Counted from the stretch's first letter, positions 35,265 to 45,152 are shown. The stretch: 64,000 nucleotides of DNA from Saccharomonospora xinjiangensis XJ-54 (GCF_000258175.1 NZ_JH636049.1:1713482-1777481), one strand, 5' to 3'. Notes: generated by a model from the letters alone, not told the origin. Program-made: numbers and translations.

Positions 35265-36092
35265 TCAACTGCCGGACGAACCCGTGCTGCCCTGCTGGCC
35301 GGGGTTCGACTCGCCGGGCAGCTGCTGGAAGAACTGGCCGTGCTGCGGCGCGTAGGCGGTGGGCTGCTGCTGGGGCGGCTGCACCGGCTCAGCGAACTTC
35401 GTCGGCTGGGCCATGCCACCCGAGGACTCCGACGACGAACCGGGCTGGCCGGGCTGACTGTGCTGGCCGGGCTGGCCCGGCTGCTGACCGGGTTGACTCT
35501 GCGGGGCGCCGCCGAACTGGGAGTGCTGGGGCTGTCCCTGCTGCGGCTGGTGCCCCGGCACAGGCCCCTGCTGCGGCTGACCGAAACCACCGGTCTGCGG
35601 TGCGAAACCCTGACCGTACGGCTGGGGCTTCGCGCCACCCGGCTTGAGGATCCCCGCATCCAGCAGGTAGGCCGCCACCGCGGTGCCCAGCTGCGCGAGA
35701 CCGAAGATCAGCACCAGCACGCCGCCAGCGCCGAGGCCATCGACCTGGAACACGGTGAAGAGGTAGGCAAGGACGACCCCCACCGACAACACGGCGGGCC
35801 ACGGACCCGGCTTCGCGTCCCCCGGCAGGTAGCCGATCACGGCGGTCACACCGGCGACCAGCAGCAAGGCGGGAATCCAGCCCAGTCCGGCCTGGTAGAA
35901 GCTGTTGTCTCCGCCGACGTTCGCGAAGGCGAGGAAGAGGTTGAGCACCCCGAGTCCGCCCGTCGCCAGCAGCAGGATCTGCGGCAGCGGCAGCGCCGCA
36001 CGTCCGGTGGACGGCGCCCCCGGATACGGCTGGTTCGTCTGCTGCGGGCCCTGGCCCGGGTATCCACCCGGCGTGCCGCTCGGGAAGGTCAT
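35265..36092 (-). CDS. DUF5336 membrane protein with Gln/Pro/Gly-rich tail
   Basis: This 275-residue protein has four hydrophobic segments between about residues 35 and 150. A C-terminal tail of about 120 residues is rich in Gln, Gly and Pro (QPQQGQPQHSQ-type runs) and probably disordered. This layout matches DUF5336 proteins, which include the mycobacterial 34-kDa antigenic protein. Its function is unknown. The ATG at 36092 follows GGAGATCACGG; an in-frame start at 36164 lacks family similarity. Confidence 0.8.
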   Translation of the reverse strand: MTFPSGTPGGYPGQGPQQTNQPYPGAPSTGRAALPLPQILLLATGGLGVLNLFLAFANVGGDNSFYQAGLGWIPALLLVAGVTAVIGYLPGDAKPGPWPAVLSVGVVLAYLFTVFQVDGLGAGGVLVLIFGLAQLGTAVAAYLLDAGILKPGGAKPQPYGQGFAPQTGGFGQPQQGPVPGHQPQQGQPQHSQFGGAPQSQPGQQPGQPGQHSQPGQPGSSSESSGGMAQPTKFAEPVQPPQQQPTAYAPQHGQFFQQLPGESNPGQQGSTGSSGS

Positions 36093-36272
36093 CCGTGATC
36101 TCCTGTCGTCTCGAGCTCGAAGAACGCGCGGTCGGCCGAGGCGCGGTCCGGACGTGCACGCCACGGTCGCACCCGACGGTGCCGATTACTCGCCCACGCT
36201 CTTCGACGCGGCGGGACCGCGCGCGGTTTCGACGTTCCGCTGCCCTTTTTACACAGGTCGGTCCTGACACGG

Positions 36273-36306
36273 AACGGGGCCGGGCACACCCGTGCCCAGC
36301 CCCGTT
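36273..36306 (-). terminator. terminator hairpin after sucCD
   Basis: AACGGGGC-C-GGGCAC and GTGCCC-A-GCCCCGTT form a 15-position stem with one mismatch and a 4-nt loop, 34 bases beyond the sucD stop. Confidence 0.85.
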
Positions 36307-36340
36307 GTCCTCCCGAGAACGCGGACGGTGCCGTCCGTCC

Positions 36341-37228
36341 TCAGAGTGCCTTGTACAGCTCGCGCGCGAGCTCGGCGGTCTCGGTGGGGGTCTTGCCGAC
36401 CCGCACACCGGCGGCCTCGAGGGCCTCCTTCTTCGCCTGCGCGGTGCCGGACGAACCCGAGACGATCGCTCCGGCGTGGCCCATGGTCTTGCCCTCCGGC
36501 GCCGTGAAACCGGCGACGTAACCGACGACGGGCTTGGTGACGTTGGCCTTGATGTACTCCGCCGCGCGCTCCTCCGCGTCACCGCCGATCTCACCGATCA
36601 TCACGATGACCTCGGTCTCCGGGTCAGCCTGGAACGCCTCGAGCGCGTCGATGTGCGTGGTGCCGATGATCGGGTCACCGCCGATGCCGATGGCCGTCGA
36701 GAAGCCGATGTCACGCAGCTCGTACATCATCTGGTAGGTCAGCGTGCCCGACTTCGAAACCAGACCGATCTTGCCGGGGCCGGTGATGTCGGCCGGGATG
36801 ATGCCCGCGTTGGACTGTCCCGGCGAGATGATGCCGGGGCAGTTCGGGCCGATGATGCGCGTGACGTTGCCCTTCGCGCAGGCGTGGGCCCAGAACGTGG
36901 CAGAGTCGTGCACCGGGATGCCCTCGGTGATCACGACAGCGAGCGGGATCTCGGCGTCGATGGCCTCGATCACCGCGTCCTTCGCGAACTTCGGCGGCAC
37001 GAAGATCACGCTGACGTCGGCGCCCGTCTCCTTCATGGCCTCGGCAACCGTGCCGAAGACGGTGAGGTCCTTACCGTTGATGGTGACGGTCTGCCCCGCC
37101 TTGCGGGCGTTGACGCCACCGACGATGTTCGAGCCAGCCGCCAGCATCTTGGTGGCGTGCTTGGTGCCCTCGGACCCGGTGAGACCCTGGACGATGATCT
37201 TGGATTCGCTGTTCAGGAAAATCGACAT
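36341..37228 (-). CDS. sucD: succinyl-CoA synthetase alpha subunit
   Basis: This 295-residue TCA-cycle subunit binds CoA and carries the phosphorylated histidine. Motifs are [16 protein letters not shown] for Co[26 protein letters not shown] and GHAGAIVSG with the active-site His. It starts 5 bases after the sucC stop and forms one operon and an alpha-beta complex with it. Confidence 0.96.
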   Translation of the reverse strand: MSIFLNSESKIIVQGLTGSEGTKHATKMLAAGSNIVGGVNARKAGQTVTINGKDLTVFGTVAEAMKETGADVSVIFVPPKFAKDAVIEAIDAEIPLAVVITEGIPVHDSATFWAHACAKGNVTRIIGPNCPGIISPGQSNAGIIPADITGPGKIGLVSKSGTLTYQMMYELRDIGFSTAIGIGGDPIIGTTHIDALEAFQADPETEVIVMIGEIGGDAEERAAEYIKANVTKPVVGYVAGFTAPEGKTMGHAGAIVSGSSGTAQAKKEALEAAGVRVGKTPTETAELARELYKAL

Positions 37229-37233
37229 GTCTT

Positions 37234-38403
37234 TCACGCACCTGCCGAAGCCAACTCGGCGGCTTTGTCGGCCGCGCTGTCCATCGTGTCCACCAGTGTC
37301 ACGAGCGGGTGCGCCGCCTCGGCGAGAATGCGGCGGCCCTCCTCGACGTTGTTGCCGTCGAGCCGCACCACGAGCGGCTTGGTCGCCTCGTCACCGAGGA
37401 TCTTCAACGCCTCGACGATGCCGGTGGCCACCGCGTCGCACGCGGTGATGCCGCCGAACACATTCACGAACACGCTCTTGACGTCCGCGTCGCCCAGGAT
37501 CACGTCGAGCCCCGCGGCCATGACCTCGGCCGAGGCGCCGCCACCGATGTCGAGGAAGTTCGCGGGGCGCACACCACCGTGGCGCTCACCCGCGTAGGCC
37601 ACGACGTCCAGCGTGGACATCACAAGGCCCGCGCCGTTGCCGATGATGCCGACAGAGCCGTCCAGCTTCACGTAGTTGAGGCCCTTGGCCTTGGCCTTGG
37701 CCTCGAGCGGGTCCTCCGCCTGCACATCGACGAGGTCCGCGTGCTTCGGCTGGCGGAACTCCGCGTTGTCGTCGAGCGTCACCTTGCCGTCGAGGGCGAC
37801 GATCTCGTCCTTCGGGTCGCGCACCAGCGGGTTCACCTCGACGAGCGTGGCGTCCTCCGCGACGAACGTCTCCCACAGCTTGACGACCACCTCGGCCGCC
37901 TTCTCCCTGACGGCTTCGGGGAAGTTGGCCTCGGCGACGATCTCGCGAGCCTTGTCGAGGTCAACACCCGTGAGGGGGTTCACCGGGACCTTCGCGAGAG
38001 CCTCGGGGCGCTCGACGGCGAGCTGCTCGATCTCGACGCCACCTTCGGCCGAGGCCATGGCGAGGAAGGTGCGGTTGGCGCGGTCGAGCAGGAACGAGAA
38101 GTAGTACTCCTCCGCGATCTCGGACGCCTCTGTCACCAGCACACGGCGCGTCACATGTCCCTTGATGTCCAGTCCGAGGATCGCTCGGGCCTTCTCCACC
38201 GCCTCGTCCGGGTTCGCGGCGAGCTTCACACCGCCCGCCTTGCCCCGGCCACCTGTCTTCACCTGAGCCTTCACAACCACCTGGCCGCCGATCTCCTCGG
38301 CCGCCCGGCGGGCTTCCTCAGCCTCGCCGACCACGGTTCCGGGCAGTACCGGGACGCCGTGGGCGGCGAAAAGTTCTTTCGCCTGATACTCGTAGAGGTC
38401 CAC
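37234..38403 (-). CDS. sucC: succinyl-CoA synthetase beta subunit
   Basis: This 389-residue ATP-grasp subunit carries out nucleotide binding and phosphorylation in succinyl-CoA to succinate conversion. It shows [18 protein letters not shown] at the N-terminus, [16 protein letters not shown], and [22 protein letters not shown] at the C-terminal CoA-ligase part. The GTG at 38403 has AGGAG nine bases ahead and gives the family length, unlike the longer frame starting at 38502. Confidence 0.96.
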   Translation of the reverse strand: MDLYEYQAKELFAAHGVPVLPGTVVGEAEEARRAAEEIGGQVVVKAQVKTGGRGKAGGVKLAANPDEAVEKARAILGLDIKGHVTRRVLVTEASEIAEEYYFSFLLDRANRTFLAMASAEGGVEIEQLAVERPEALAKVPVNPLTGVDLDKAREIVAEANFPEAVREKAAEVVVKLWETFVAEDATLVEVNPLVRDPKDEIVALDGKVTLDDNAEFRQPKHADLVDVQAEDPLEAKAKAKGLNYVKLDGSVGIIGNGAGLVMSTLDVVAYAGERHGGVRPANFLDIGGGASAEVMAAGLDVILGDADVKSVFVNVFGGITACDAVATGIVEALKILGDEATKPLVVRLDGNNVEEGRRILAEAAHPLVTLVDTMDSAADKAAELASAGA

Positions 38404-38634
38404 TACTTCAGTCTCCTGACGACACGCCAATGTGGTTTTCGAGAAACCGTGCTGCCGGACGCCGTTGACCCTATCGACCTGCCGAGGGACGACGTCGCCC
38501 ACGTCAGGTGAACTCGGTCACCGCACCCCTTCTGAGCTGGGCGGTGTGGCGAAAATCGCGCTCGGAAACGCCGCTCGTGAACACGGTGCGCCCGGTGAGG
38601 GTGGCGCCCCCGGCATACCCCGGCGGCCACCCTG

Positions 38635-40425
38635 TCATGCCCTGCGGTGACCCCGAACGGCGATCACCGCGCACACCCCCAGCGCCACGACGGCGGCGAG
38701 CGAGAACCACAGCCCGAGACCGGCCGACGCCCCTTCGACCTCACCCCCGACCAGAGGCACCGTGGCCGCGCGCAAACCCACGACACAGGCCGCGCCTGCG
38801 AGCAGCGCCGCAGCCCGCGCCGGCCTGCTCCTGGCCGCGAGCGCACAGCCACCGGTCACGGTGAGCACGGCCGCGACGAGGCCCCAGGTCGGTGGCCCCA
38901 CCTCCGACAGCAGTCCCGTCTCGACATATCCAGGAGCCGTCACCATCGGAGTCGCGAACGCGGCGACGCTCAGCACCGCCGCCGCCGTCAACGGGGTGAG
39001 CATCCGAAGCCCCACCCCTGAAATGCCGCCACCTTCGATTCCGGGCTCCTCCCCGTACTCCTCGTCGAGGTCCTCGCGCTCCACAACGCCGGCCAGCACG
39101 GAGCAGCACACGGTGACCAGCGCCGTCACCATCGCCAGCCACGCCCACAGCACGCCGGGACCCGAACCGATCGACCCCGCCGCCAGGTGCTCCCTGAACG
39201 CGGGACCGCCGGGGCCGGCCAGCGAGAGCACGGAGGGGGTGTAACCGCTGGTGAGGGCCGTGTCCAGCACGGCTGCCGCGGCGAGGGGGACACCGACCCA
39301 GAGCATCGACACCACCGGCCGCACCGCTGGCGCGAGGCGGCCGGAGAACAACGCGAGCCCCACGATGCCGAGGAGCAGCCCTGCGGCGAGCAGCAGCCAC
39401 CGCGCCGGGCTCTGCGGCGCGGGGCCGCCCCCGCCCAGCTCCACCTGCGGCAGCAGGGAGCCTGCCACCGACAGCACCCCGGTGATCACGGCGAGCACGC
39501 CGGTGGTGATCTCCAGCTTTCGCCTGCCCGGAATCGTGGTTGCCGCACCTTCCGTGGCACTCCCCGGAGAGTTCCCCTCCCCGTCCGAGCCGGCCCGGAA
39601 CGCGCCCGCCGTCACGGCCAGTCCTGCCGCGCCCACGACGGCAAGCACCGACCCGGCACCGACCTCGAGAGACGACATGGCAAACGCCGCGACCAGCGAC
39701 GGCAGCCCTACAGCCGCGAGCGCCAGTGCGAGACCGCCCAAGCCGCCGCGCGCCACCGGCACTTCGCGAGCCCCCGCCACGAGCAGTACCGCGCCGACCG
39801 GCAGCGCGAGCGCACACAGCACACTGCCGACGAGCTCCACGGACGGACCTTCGAACGCGTTCTGCGCGAGCAGGTACACATCGGCCGAGTAGAACGGTGT
39901 CATCACCAGCCCGCACGCCCCTGCCACCGCGGCAGGCAGCGCGACGCGGACGTACCGGCGACGCCAGGCCGCGACGGCACCGCCGGAATCGGCGGGGTCG
40001 GCGAGGCCGGTGAGACCGGAGCCGTCGCCGGTTGCGCCCCATTCACTCCGTAACGCGGCAAACGACAGCAGACCCGCGATCAGGACAGCGCCGTGGCCCG
40101 CGAGCAGCGCCCACAGGCCGAGCGCCGGTTCCGGCAGTGACAGGTCGGTGGGCAGGTACAGCTCGGGCCGGGATGCGACCGAAGGGTCCACGACGAGTTG
40201 AAGATCCACCAAGGCCGCTCCTGGCGCGAGCAGAGCCGCGCCGAGCAGGACGGCGGCGCCAGCGGCACGGTTCGACCGCGCGACGAGCAACCCGGCGAGC
40301 AGAACCGGCGCGACGGCGAGCGCCACGAGCAACGGGGCGCTCGCGAAGCCCCTCTCCGTGCCCTCCAGCGGCCGGGCGACACTCCCGAGGACCCTCAGCC
40401 CGGTGCCCGCGAACGCGAAGGCCAT
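38635..40425 (-). CDS. large polytopic membrane protein, unknown function
   Basis: This 596-residue hydrophobic protein has roughly 14-16 predicted transmembrane segments and one acidic loop (EREDLDEEYGEEPGIEGGG) near residue 460. I do not recognise a family. The first usable start is the ATG at 40425, but the frame stays open with coding-like content for 34 more codons to a stop at 40528-40530 and includes no ATG, GTG or TTG, so the N-terminus is uncertain. It lies upstream of sucCD (232 bases) and divergent from the M23 peptidase gene. Confidence 0.6.
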   Translation of the reverse strand: MAFAFAGTGLRVLGSVARPLEGTERGFASAPLLVALAVAPVLLAGLLVARSNRAAGAAVLLGAALLAPGAALVDLQLVVDPSVASRPELYLPTDLSLPEPALGLWALLAGHGAVLIAGLLSFAALRSEWGATGDGSGLTGLADPADSGGAVAAWRRRYVRVALPAAVAGACGLVMTPFYSADVYLLAQNAFEGPSVELVGSVLCALALPVGAVLLVAGAREVPVARGGLGGLALALAAVGLPSLVAAFAMSSLEVGAGSVLAVVGAAGLAVTAGAFRAGSDGEGNSPGSATEGAATTIPGRRKLEITTGVLAVITGVLSVAGSLLPQVELGGGGPAPQSPARWLLLAAGLLLGIVGLALFSGRLAPAVRPVVSMLWVGVPLAAAAVLDTALTSGYTPSVLSLAGPGGPAFREHLAAGSIGSGPGVLWAWLAMVTALVTVCCSVLAGVVEREDLDEEYGEEPGIEGGGISGVGLRMLTPLTAAAVLSVAAFATPMVTAPGYVETGLLSEVGPPTWGLVAAVLTVTGGCALAARSRPARAAALLAGAACVVGLRAATVPLVGGEVEGASAGLGLWFSLAAVVALGVCAVIAVRGHRRA

Positions 40426-41057
40426 CGCGGCGCCGAGCAGCGGACGGCCGGGGCCGGACGCCGCAGGGCGGGACGGTGAAGCTGACTCCGGTGCGGCGGC
40501 GGTGTCTCCGCGTCGTGGTCCGATGATCTACCCCCGTAACAGCCTGCGACTAGCACGGTGCGCCCGTGACGGAACTATCCCGCGCGGGACACCGACTTTC
40601 CGGCGACGAGCGTAACGGGACCGCCCCTGCCACGCCCTGACGGCGAGGGGCGCCGGGCCGCCATCACAGGCGTCCGTTCCGCCGGGCGATGCGGTGGCGG
40701 CACAGGTGCGGTGACGGGCAGCCGCACCGCCGATCGCAGCGGCGCGAAAGACACGGAGATCGAGACCTCGAATCGACCGTTCGAAACCTCCGGTTGCCTG
40801 ATTGTAATGCACATCACAGATCACAAGTGAACCTCGTTCTACCTGTCGTCATGGCATCCAATCCGGCTGTGACGACCCACTGTTACGGCCCGATTGCGAG
40901 GCGCACCTTGCCCACAGCGCCACCATTTCGTTACTGTCCCGCAGTCCCCATTACGGTCAGATCACGAACCACGAGCGGTACCCCCGACACCGCTCAACCG
41001 GGTCCCCCCGCCCGGCGGATCGCGAACTGACTTCCCCGAGTAACGGAAGGCGCTGTC
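40426..41057. other. long divergent intergenic region upstream of the M23 peptidase gene
   Basis: About 630 bases hold no supported gene apart from the possible N-terminal extension of the membrane protein (to 40530). The words GTTACGG (40882), CGTTACTG (40929) and ATTACGG (40950) recur and the segment 40790-40970 is relatively AT-rich, suggesting regulatory sites. I looked for a cyclic-di-AMP riboswitch, common before such peptidases, and did not find its conserved core. Confidence 0.35.
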
Positions 41058-41900
41058 TTGGCTCGACACCGCTCCCCCGGCGGCCAAGGTCCTTCCCCGG
41101 CACTCGAAGAAGCACTGGACAGTGCTGTCGTTCGTGCCCGGGGTTCTCACCGGCTTCCCGTGCCGTCGTCGGCACTGCGAGGCCGCGTGATGGTGGCCGC
41201 CGTCGCGGCAGGCGCGTTCGCCGCTGCGGCAGCAGGGCAGACTCTCCAGACCGCGTCCGGCGACTCCGCCGAGCGGCGGACCGACGTGGCTCCTCTCGCG
41301 AACGCCAACGACGCGAGCGCGACCATGACCACCGGAGGCGCCGCAGGCGTCGGTGGCAACGCCCGCGTCGGCGCTCCGGTACTGCTCCAGGTGGCCGACG
41401 CCCCCGCCGACGCCTCCGAAGAGGCCAAAAAACTCACCGAGAGCGCGGAACTCACCGAGGAGCGCCTCGAACGCGAGGAGGAGGAACGCCGCAGGGCGGC
41501 CGAGGAGGCAGCGCGCCCCAAGTTCGTCGCTCCCGCGCAGGGCGTGTTCACCTCCGGCTACGGCGCCCGCTGGGGCACCACCCACTACGGCATCGACATC
41601 GCCAACAGCATCGGCACGCCGATCGTCGCGGCCGCCGACGGCACGGTGATCGAAGCGGGACCGGCCAGCGGATTCGGTCTCTGGGTCCGGGTTCAACTCG
41701 ACGACGGCACGATCCACGTCTACGGCCACATGGACAGCTATTCCGTCTCCGTCGGCCAGCAGGTCAAGGCGGGCGAGCAGATCGCCGTGATCGGCAACCG
41801 AGGCCAGTCCACCGGCCCGCACCTGCACTTCGAGGTCCACCAGAACGGCCAGAAGATCGACCCGCAGGCCTGGCTGGCCGCCCGCGGCGTCTACTTCTGA
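41058..41900 (+). CDS. secreted M23-family metallopeptidase
   Basis: This is a 280-residue cell-wall peptidase. An N-terminal hydrophobic segment (about residues 45-65, MVAAVAAGAFAAAAAG) exports it. A charged coiled-coil stretch (about 115-150, EEAKKLTESAELTEERLEREEEERRRAAEEAARP) follows, and the LytM/M23 domain occupies 155-280 with zinc ligands in HYGIDIA and HLHFEV and a GHMD motif. It would cut peptidoglycan cross-bridges. The TTG start has GGAAGG eight bases upstream. A strong terminator follows. Confidence 0.9.
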   Translation: MARHRSPGGQGPSPALEEALDSAVVRARGSHRLPVPSSALRGRVMVAAVAAGAFAAAAAGQTLQTASGDSAERRTDVAPLANANDASATMTTGGAAGVGGNARVGAPVLLQVADAPADASEEAKKLTESAELTEERLEREEEERRRAAEEAARPKFVAPAQGVFTSGYGARWGTTHYGIDIANSIGTPIVAAADGTVIEAGPASGFGLWVRVQLDDGTIHVYGHMDSYSVSVGQQVKAGEQIAVIGNRGQSTGPHLHFEVHQNGQKIDPQAWLAARGVYF

Positions 41901-41970
41901 TCCACCCACGCATTCCGATCCGCCCGACGGCGATCCGGCACACCCCCGGAAGACGGATTCGACGTCGCAC

Positions 41971-42002
41971 GCGGCCCGGGAGTCGATCGACCCCCGGGCC
42001 GC
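41971..42002. terminator. terminator hairpin between the M23 gene and pcrA
   Basis: GCGGCCCGGG and CCCGGGCCGC form a 10-bp perfect stem, extended inward by GTC/GAC, 70 bases after the M23 stop. It lies between convergent genes and may serve both. Confidence 0.8.
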
Positions 42003-42144
42003 GCCGTGTGTCGCGCCTGTCCCCGAGCCGGACACCACCCCGGCTGCGACGCGACCCGCCATGACCACTCCCCGTCGAACTTGTGTTCGAGGAGAACGGT
42101 AGCGCACGGCACCGACAAAAAGTGCCGCCGAAGACGGAAACCTG

Positions 42145-44640
42145 CTAAAGCTTCACCATCGGCACGCTGCCGATCAGCATGAGCCGAACCGTTCCCGCAC
42201 TGCCGAAGTCGATGGTGGCCGTCGCCCTCGGGCCAGCGCCCTCGGTGGCCACCACGGTGCCGAGCCCGTACTTGTCGTGGTTGACCCGGTCACCGACGTC
42301 GAGCTTGAGCGCGACCGTGCTCTTCCAGGCATCGCCACGCCGTCCCGTTCCAAATCCCTGGAACGACGTCGTGCGCATCCCGCCTGCCGCGAGCCCGGCC
42401 TGCGCCGAGTCCGCACCCGTTCCGGGCCTGCGTCCCCACGTGGTGGCCGCCCTGGGAGAACCGGAGTCCCGCGACGGCGCCTGCCGCCGCCAGTCGAGAA
42501 GCTCCTCGGGGATCTCGTCGAGGAACCGCGACGCGGGGTTGCTCATGGGCTGCCCCCATGCGGTGCGCACCAAGGCCCTCGACACGTAGAGCCTGCGCTG
42601 GGCGCGGGTGATGGCCACGTACGCCAGCCTGCGTTCCTCCGCGAGTTCCTTCGGCTCGCCGAGGGCACGCAGGTGGGGGAACACGCCGTCCTCCCAGCCG
42701 GTGCAGAACACCACGGGGTACTCCAGCCCCTTGGCCGTGTGCACGGTCATCAGCGTGACGACGCCCTGGTCTGTGCCGCCGTCGGCACCGTCGGCACCGC
42801 CGTCCGGTGACGGGATCGAGTCGGCGTCGGCCACGAGCGACACCCGTTCCAGGAAGGCGGGCAGCGATCCCGGCTCGGGAACGCCGGCCTCCGGCTCGTC
42901 CCCGGCGTCCTCCGCACCGGATTCCGCCAGCACGGTCTGTGCGAACTCCGTGAACTCCCTCGCCACCGTCACGAGCTCGTCGAGGTTCTCGAGCCGGGAG
43001 GCGTCCTGCGGGTCCTTCGACTCCTCCAGCTCGGCGCGGTAGCCGGTGCGGTCGAGGACGGCCTCCAGCACGTCGGCGACGTCGGCGCCCTCGTCCACCA
43101 GCTCCCTCAGCCCGTCGAGAAGCTCCACGAACCCGCCGACTGCTTTCTGGGACCGCGTGTTCAACAGCGGGATCCGTCCCTCGACGGCGTCGCGGAGCGC
43201 GGCGGCGAACGAGATGCGTTCCCGCTCGGCGTGCGTGGCGACGACGGCTTCGGCGCGGTCGCCGATGCCCCTCTTCGGCACGTTGAGGATGCGGCGCAGG
43301 CTCACGGTGTCCTCGGGGTTGGCCAGCACCCGCAGGTAGGCGAGCGCGTCCCTGACCTCCTTGCGCTCGTAGAACCGCACCCCGCCGACGACCCGGTACG
43401 GCAGCCCGAGCCGGATGAAGATCTCCTCGAACACCCGCGACTGGTTGTTGGTCCGGTAGAAGACGGCGACGTCGGAGTACGTCGCCTCGCCCCGGTCGGC
43501 CAGCGCGTCGATCTCCCCGGCGACGAAGGCGGCCTCGTCGTGCTCGTTGTCCGCCACGTAGCCGACGATGCGCTCGCCGTCGCCCGCGTCGGTCCAGAGC
43601 CGCTTGTCGCGGCGGCCGGGGTTGCGCGCGATCACGGCGTTGGCCGCCGACAGGATCGTCTGGGTCGAGCGGTAGTTCTGCTCGAGCAGGATCGTCCGCG
43701 CGTCAGGGAAGTCGCGCTCGAACTCCTCGATGTTCCGGATGGTCGCGCCCCGGAAGGCGTAGATGGACTGGTCGGCGTCGCCGACGACACACAGCTCGGA
43801 GGGCGCGACGCCCGTCTCGGTCGGTGCGGTACCGACGAGTTCGCGCACCAGCGTGTACTGCGCGTGGTTGGTGTCCTGGTATTCATCGACGAGCACGTGG
43901 CGGAACCGTCGCCGGTAGTGCTCGGCCACGTCGGGGAACGCCTGGAACAGCTCGACGGTCCGCATGATCAGATCGTCGAAGTCCATCGCGCCGGCCTGCG
44001 CGAGCCTGCGCTGGTACTCGCGGTAGGCGTCCGCGGCCTTCCGCTCGAAGTCGCTCGCCGCCGAGGCGGCCGCGTCCTCGGGGTCGATCAGCTCGTTCTT
44101 CCAGTTCGACACGTGCGCGGTCAGCGCCCGCGCCGAGTACCGCTTCGGATCGAGGTCGAGATCCCTGCCGACCAGCGTCATCAGCCGCCTGCTGTCGTCG
44201 GCGTCGTAGATGGAGAAGTTGGAGGTCATCTCCAGCGTCTTCGCCTCACGCCGCAGAAGGCGCACGCACATCGAGTGGAACGTCGAAACCCACATCGCGC
44301 CCGCGCGGCGGCCGACGAGGCCGGCGACCCGCTCGCGCATCTCGGCCGCGGCCTTGTTGGTGAAGGTGATCGCCAAGATCTGACCGGGATGCACGTCCCT
44401 CGCGGCGAGCAGGTAGGCGATCCTCCTCGTCAGCACACGAGTCTTGCCCGAGCCCGCACCCGCGACGACGAGCAGCGGCCGTCCGTGGTGCTCCACAGCC
44501 GCACGCTGCGCGGGGTTGAGGTCGTCGAGCAGTTCAGCGGGCACCGGCGCCGCCGCGCTCGGTTCGCCGTGTCCGTCACGGCGTCCGGAACGCGGGTGAC
44601 GGCCTGGGGATTCGGAGGGAAGATCGAACAGGGTGTTCAT
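42145..44640 (-). CDS. pcrA: ATP-dependent 3'-5' DNA helicase PcrA/UvrD
   Basis: This 831-residue superfamily 1 helicase acts in repair and removal of replication-transcription conflicts. Motifs in order are the Q motif LNPAQRAAVEH, Walker A GAGSGKT, DEYQDTN, QNYRST, VHTAKGLEYPVVF and YVAITRAQRRLY. A C-terminal Tudor-like region (VGDRVNHDKYGLGTVV) that binds RNA polymerase in PcrA is present. Acidic low-complexity insertions occur near residues 570-625. It is divergent from the chorismate mutase leader. Confidence 0.95.
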   Translation of the reverse strand: MNTLFDLPSESPGRHPRSGRRDGHGEPSAAAPVPAELLDDLNPAQRAAVEHHGRPLLVVAGAGSGKTRVLTRRIAYLLAARDVHPGQILAITFTNKAAAEMRERVAGLVGRRAGAMWVSTFHSMCVRLLRREAKTLEMTSNFSIYDADDSRRLMTLVGRDLDLDPKRYSARALTAHVSNWKNELIDPEDAAASAASDFERKAADAYREYQRRLAQAGAMDFDDLIMRTVELFQAFPDVAEHYRRRFRHVLVDEYQDTNHAQYTLVRELVGTAPTETGVAPSELCVVGDADQSIYAFRGATIRNIEEFERDFPDARTILLEQNYRSTQTILSAANAVIARNPGRRDKRLWTDAGDGERIVGYVADNEHDEAAFVAGEIDALADRGEATYSDVAVFYRTNNQSRVFEEIFIRLGLPYRVVGGVRFYERKEVRDALAYLRVLANPEDTVSLRRILNVPKRGIGDRAEAVVATHAERERISFAAALRDAVEGRIPLLNTRSQKAVGGFVELLDGLRELVDEGADVADVLEAVLDRTGYRAELEESKDPQDASRLENLDELVTVAREFTEFAQTVLAESGAEDAGDEPEAGVPEPGSLPAFLERVSLVADADSIPSPDGGADGADGGTDQGVVTLMTVHTAKGLEYPVVFCTGWEDGVFPHLRALGEPKELAEERRLAYVAITRAQRRLYVSRALVRTAWGQPMSNPASRFLDEIPEELLDWRRQAPSRDSGSPRAATTWGRRPGTGADSAQAGLAAGGMRTTSFQGFGTGRRGDAWKSTVALKLDVGDRVNHDKYGLGTVVATEGAGPRATATIDFGSAGTVRLMLIGSVPMVKL

Positions 44641-44664
44641 CGTGAGTCCACGCTACCTGTGGAG

Positions 44665-44691
44665 TCCGACAGGCCGATCGTGTGGCATACT
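44665..44691 (+). promoter_or_regulatory. candidate promoter of the aroQ leader
   Basis: TCCGACA (about 44665-44671) and CATACT (44686-44691) are spaced like a -35 and -10. Transcription would then start within a base or two of the GTG at 44699, making the leader peptide leaderless, which is common in actinobacteria. This is assigned by eye. Confidence 0.4.
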
Positions 44692-44698
44692 CGACGCC

Positions 44699-44761
44699 GT
44701 GCGACACGACGTGACTCGATTTTTCTACGGGATCCGGACTCCGGCTCCCGTGACCGCGTAG
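44699..44761 (+). CDS. 20-residue leader peptide with a Phe-Phe-Tyr run upstream of chorismate mutase
   Basis: GTG starts a 20-codon frame that ends in TAG and contains R-F-F-Y-G at codons 7-11, three aromatic codons in a row (44720-44728). The aromatic residues are end products of the pathway that chorismate mutase opens. The frame is followed by a hairpin and then the aroQ gene, the arrangement of a ribosome-mediated attenuator. No strong Shine-Dalgarno is present. Confidence 0.6.
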   Translation: MRHDVTRFFYGIRTPAPVTA

Positions 44762-44775
44762 TGCCACAAGTCGTC

Positions 44776-44813
44776 ACGAAAGCCTCGGAGTCCTCCGGAC
44801 CCGGGGCTTTCGT
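44776..44813 (+). terminator. attenuator hairpin before chorismate mutase
   Basis: ACGAAAGCCTCGG pairs with CCGGGGCTTTCGT over 13 positions with one G-T wobble, and the loop adds a GTCC/GGAC stem. CGGAGTCC (44786-44793) inside it is also complementary to GGACTCCG (44736-44743) in the leader-peptide region, which gives a competing antiterminator. It ends 42 bases before the aroQ start. Confidence 0.65.
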
Positions 44814-44855
44814 CGTCTCGGGACGGACCACCTCCGCAAGCGAGAAGAGGTCACG

Positions 44856-45152
44856 ATGAACGCCAGGACCCGCGACACCGGCACGGCAGGCCAGACCCCG
44901 GCCACCGGCGACGAGAAGATCGACGAGCTTCGCCAGGAGATCGACTGGCTCGACGCGGAGATCCTCAGGCTGGTGAAACGCCGTGCCGAGGTGTCGAGGA
45001 CGATCGGCGCGGCCAGGATGGCCGCGGGCGGTCCCCGAATCGTCTACAACCGCGAGATGGACGTCCTCGCGCGCTACCGGGAACTGGGTCCCGAGGGCAG
45101 GCAGCTCGCGATGGCGCTGCTCAATCTCGGAAGGGGACGTCTCGGGCGCTAG
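44856..45152 (+). CDS. aroQ: chorismate mutase, AroQ type
   Basis: This 98-residue helical enzyme converts chorismate to prephenate, the first step toward phenylalanine and tyrosine. Conserved family residues are in IDELRQEIDWLDAEILRLVKRRAEVSRTIG (Arg, Lys, Arg of the active site) with a downstream REMDVLARYRELG segment. It resembles the intracellular actinobacterial AroQ that is activated by the DAHP synthase partner. The ATG follows AGAAGAGG by six bases. The upstream leader and hairpin suggest attenuation by aromatic amino acid supply. Confidence 0.92.
   Translation: MNARTRDTGTAGQTPATGDEKIDELRQEIDWLDAEILRLVKRRAEVSRTIGAARMAAGGPRIVYNREMDVLARYRELGPEGRQLAMALLNLGRGRLGR

Noticed and set aside
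40826..41057. Cyclic-di-AMP (ydaO-type) riboswitch upstream of the M23 peptidase
   Set aside because: The conserved G-rich core and pseudoknot segments could not be identified.
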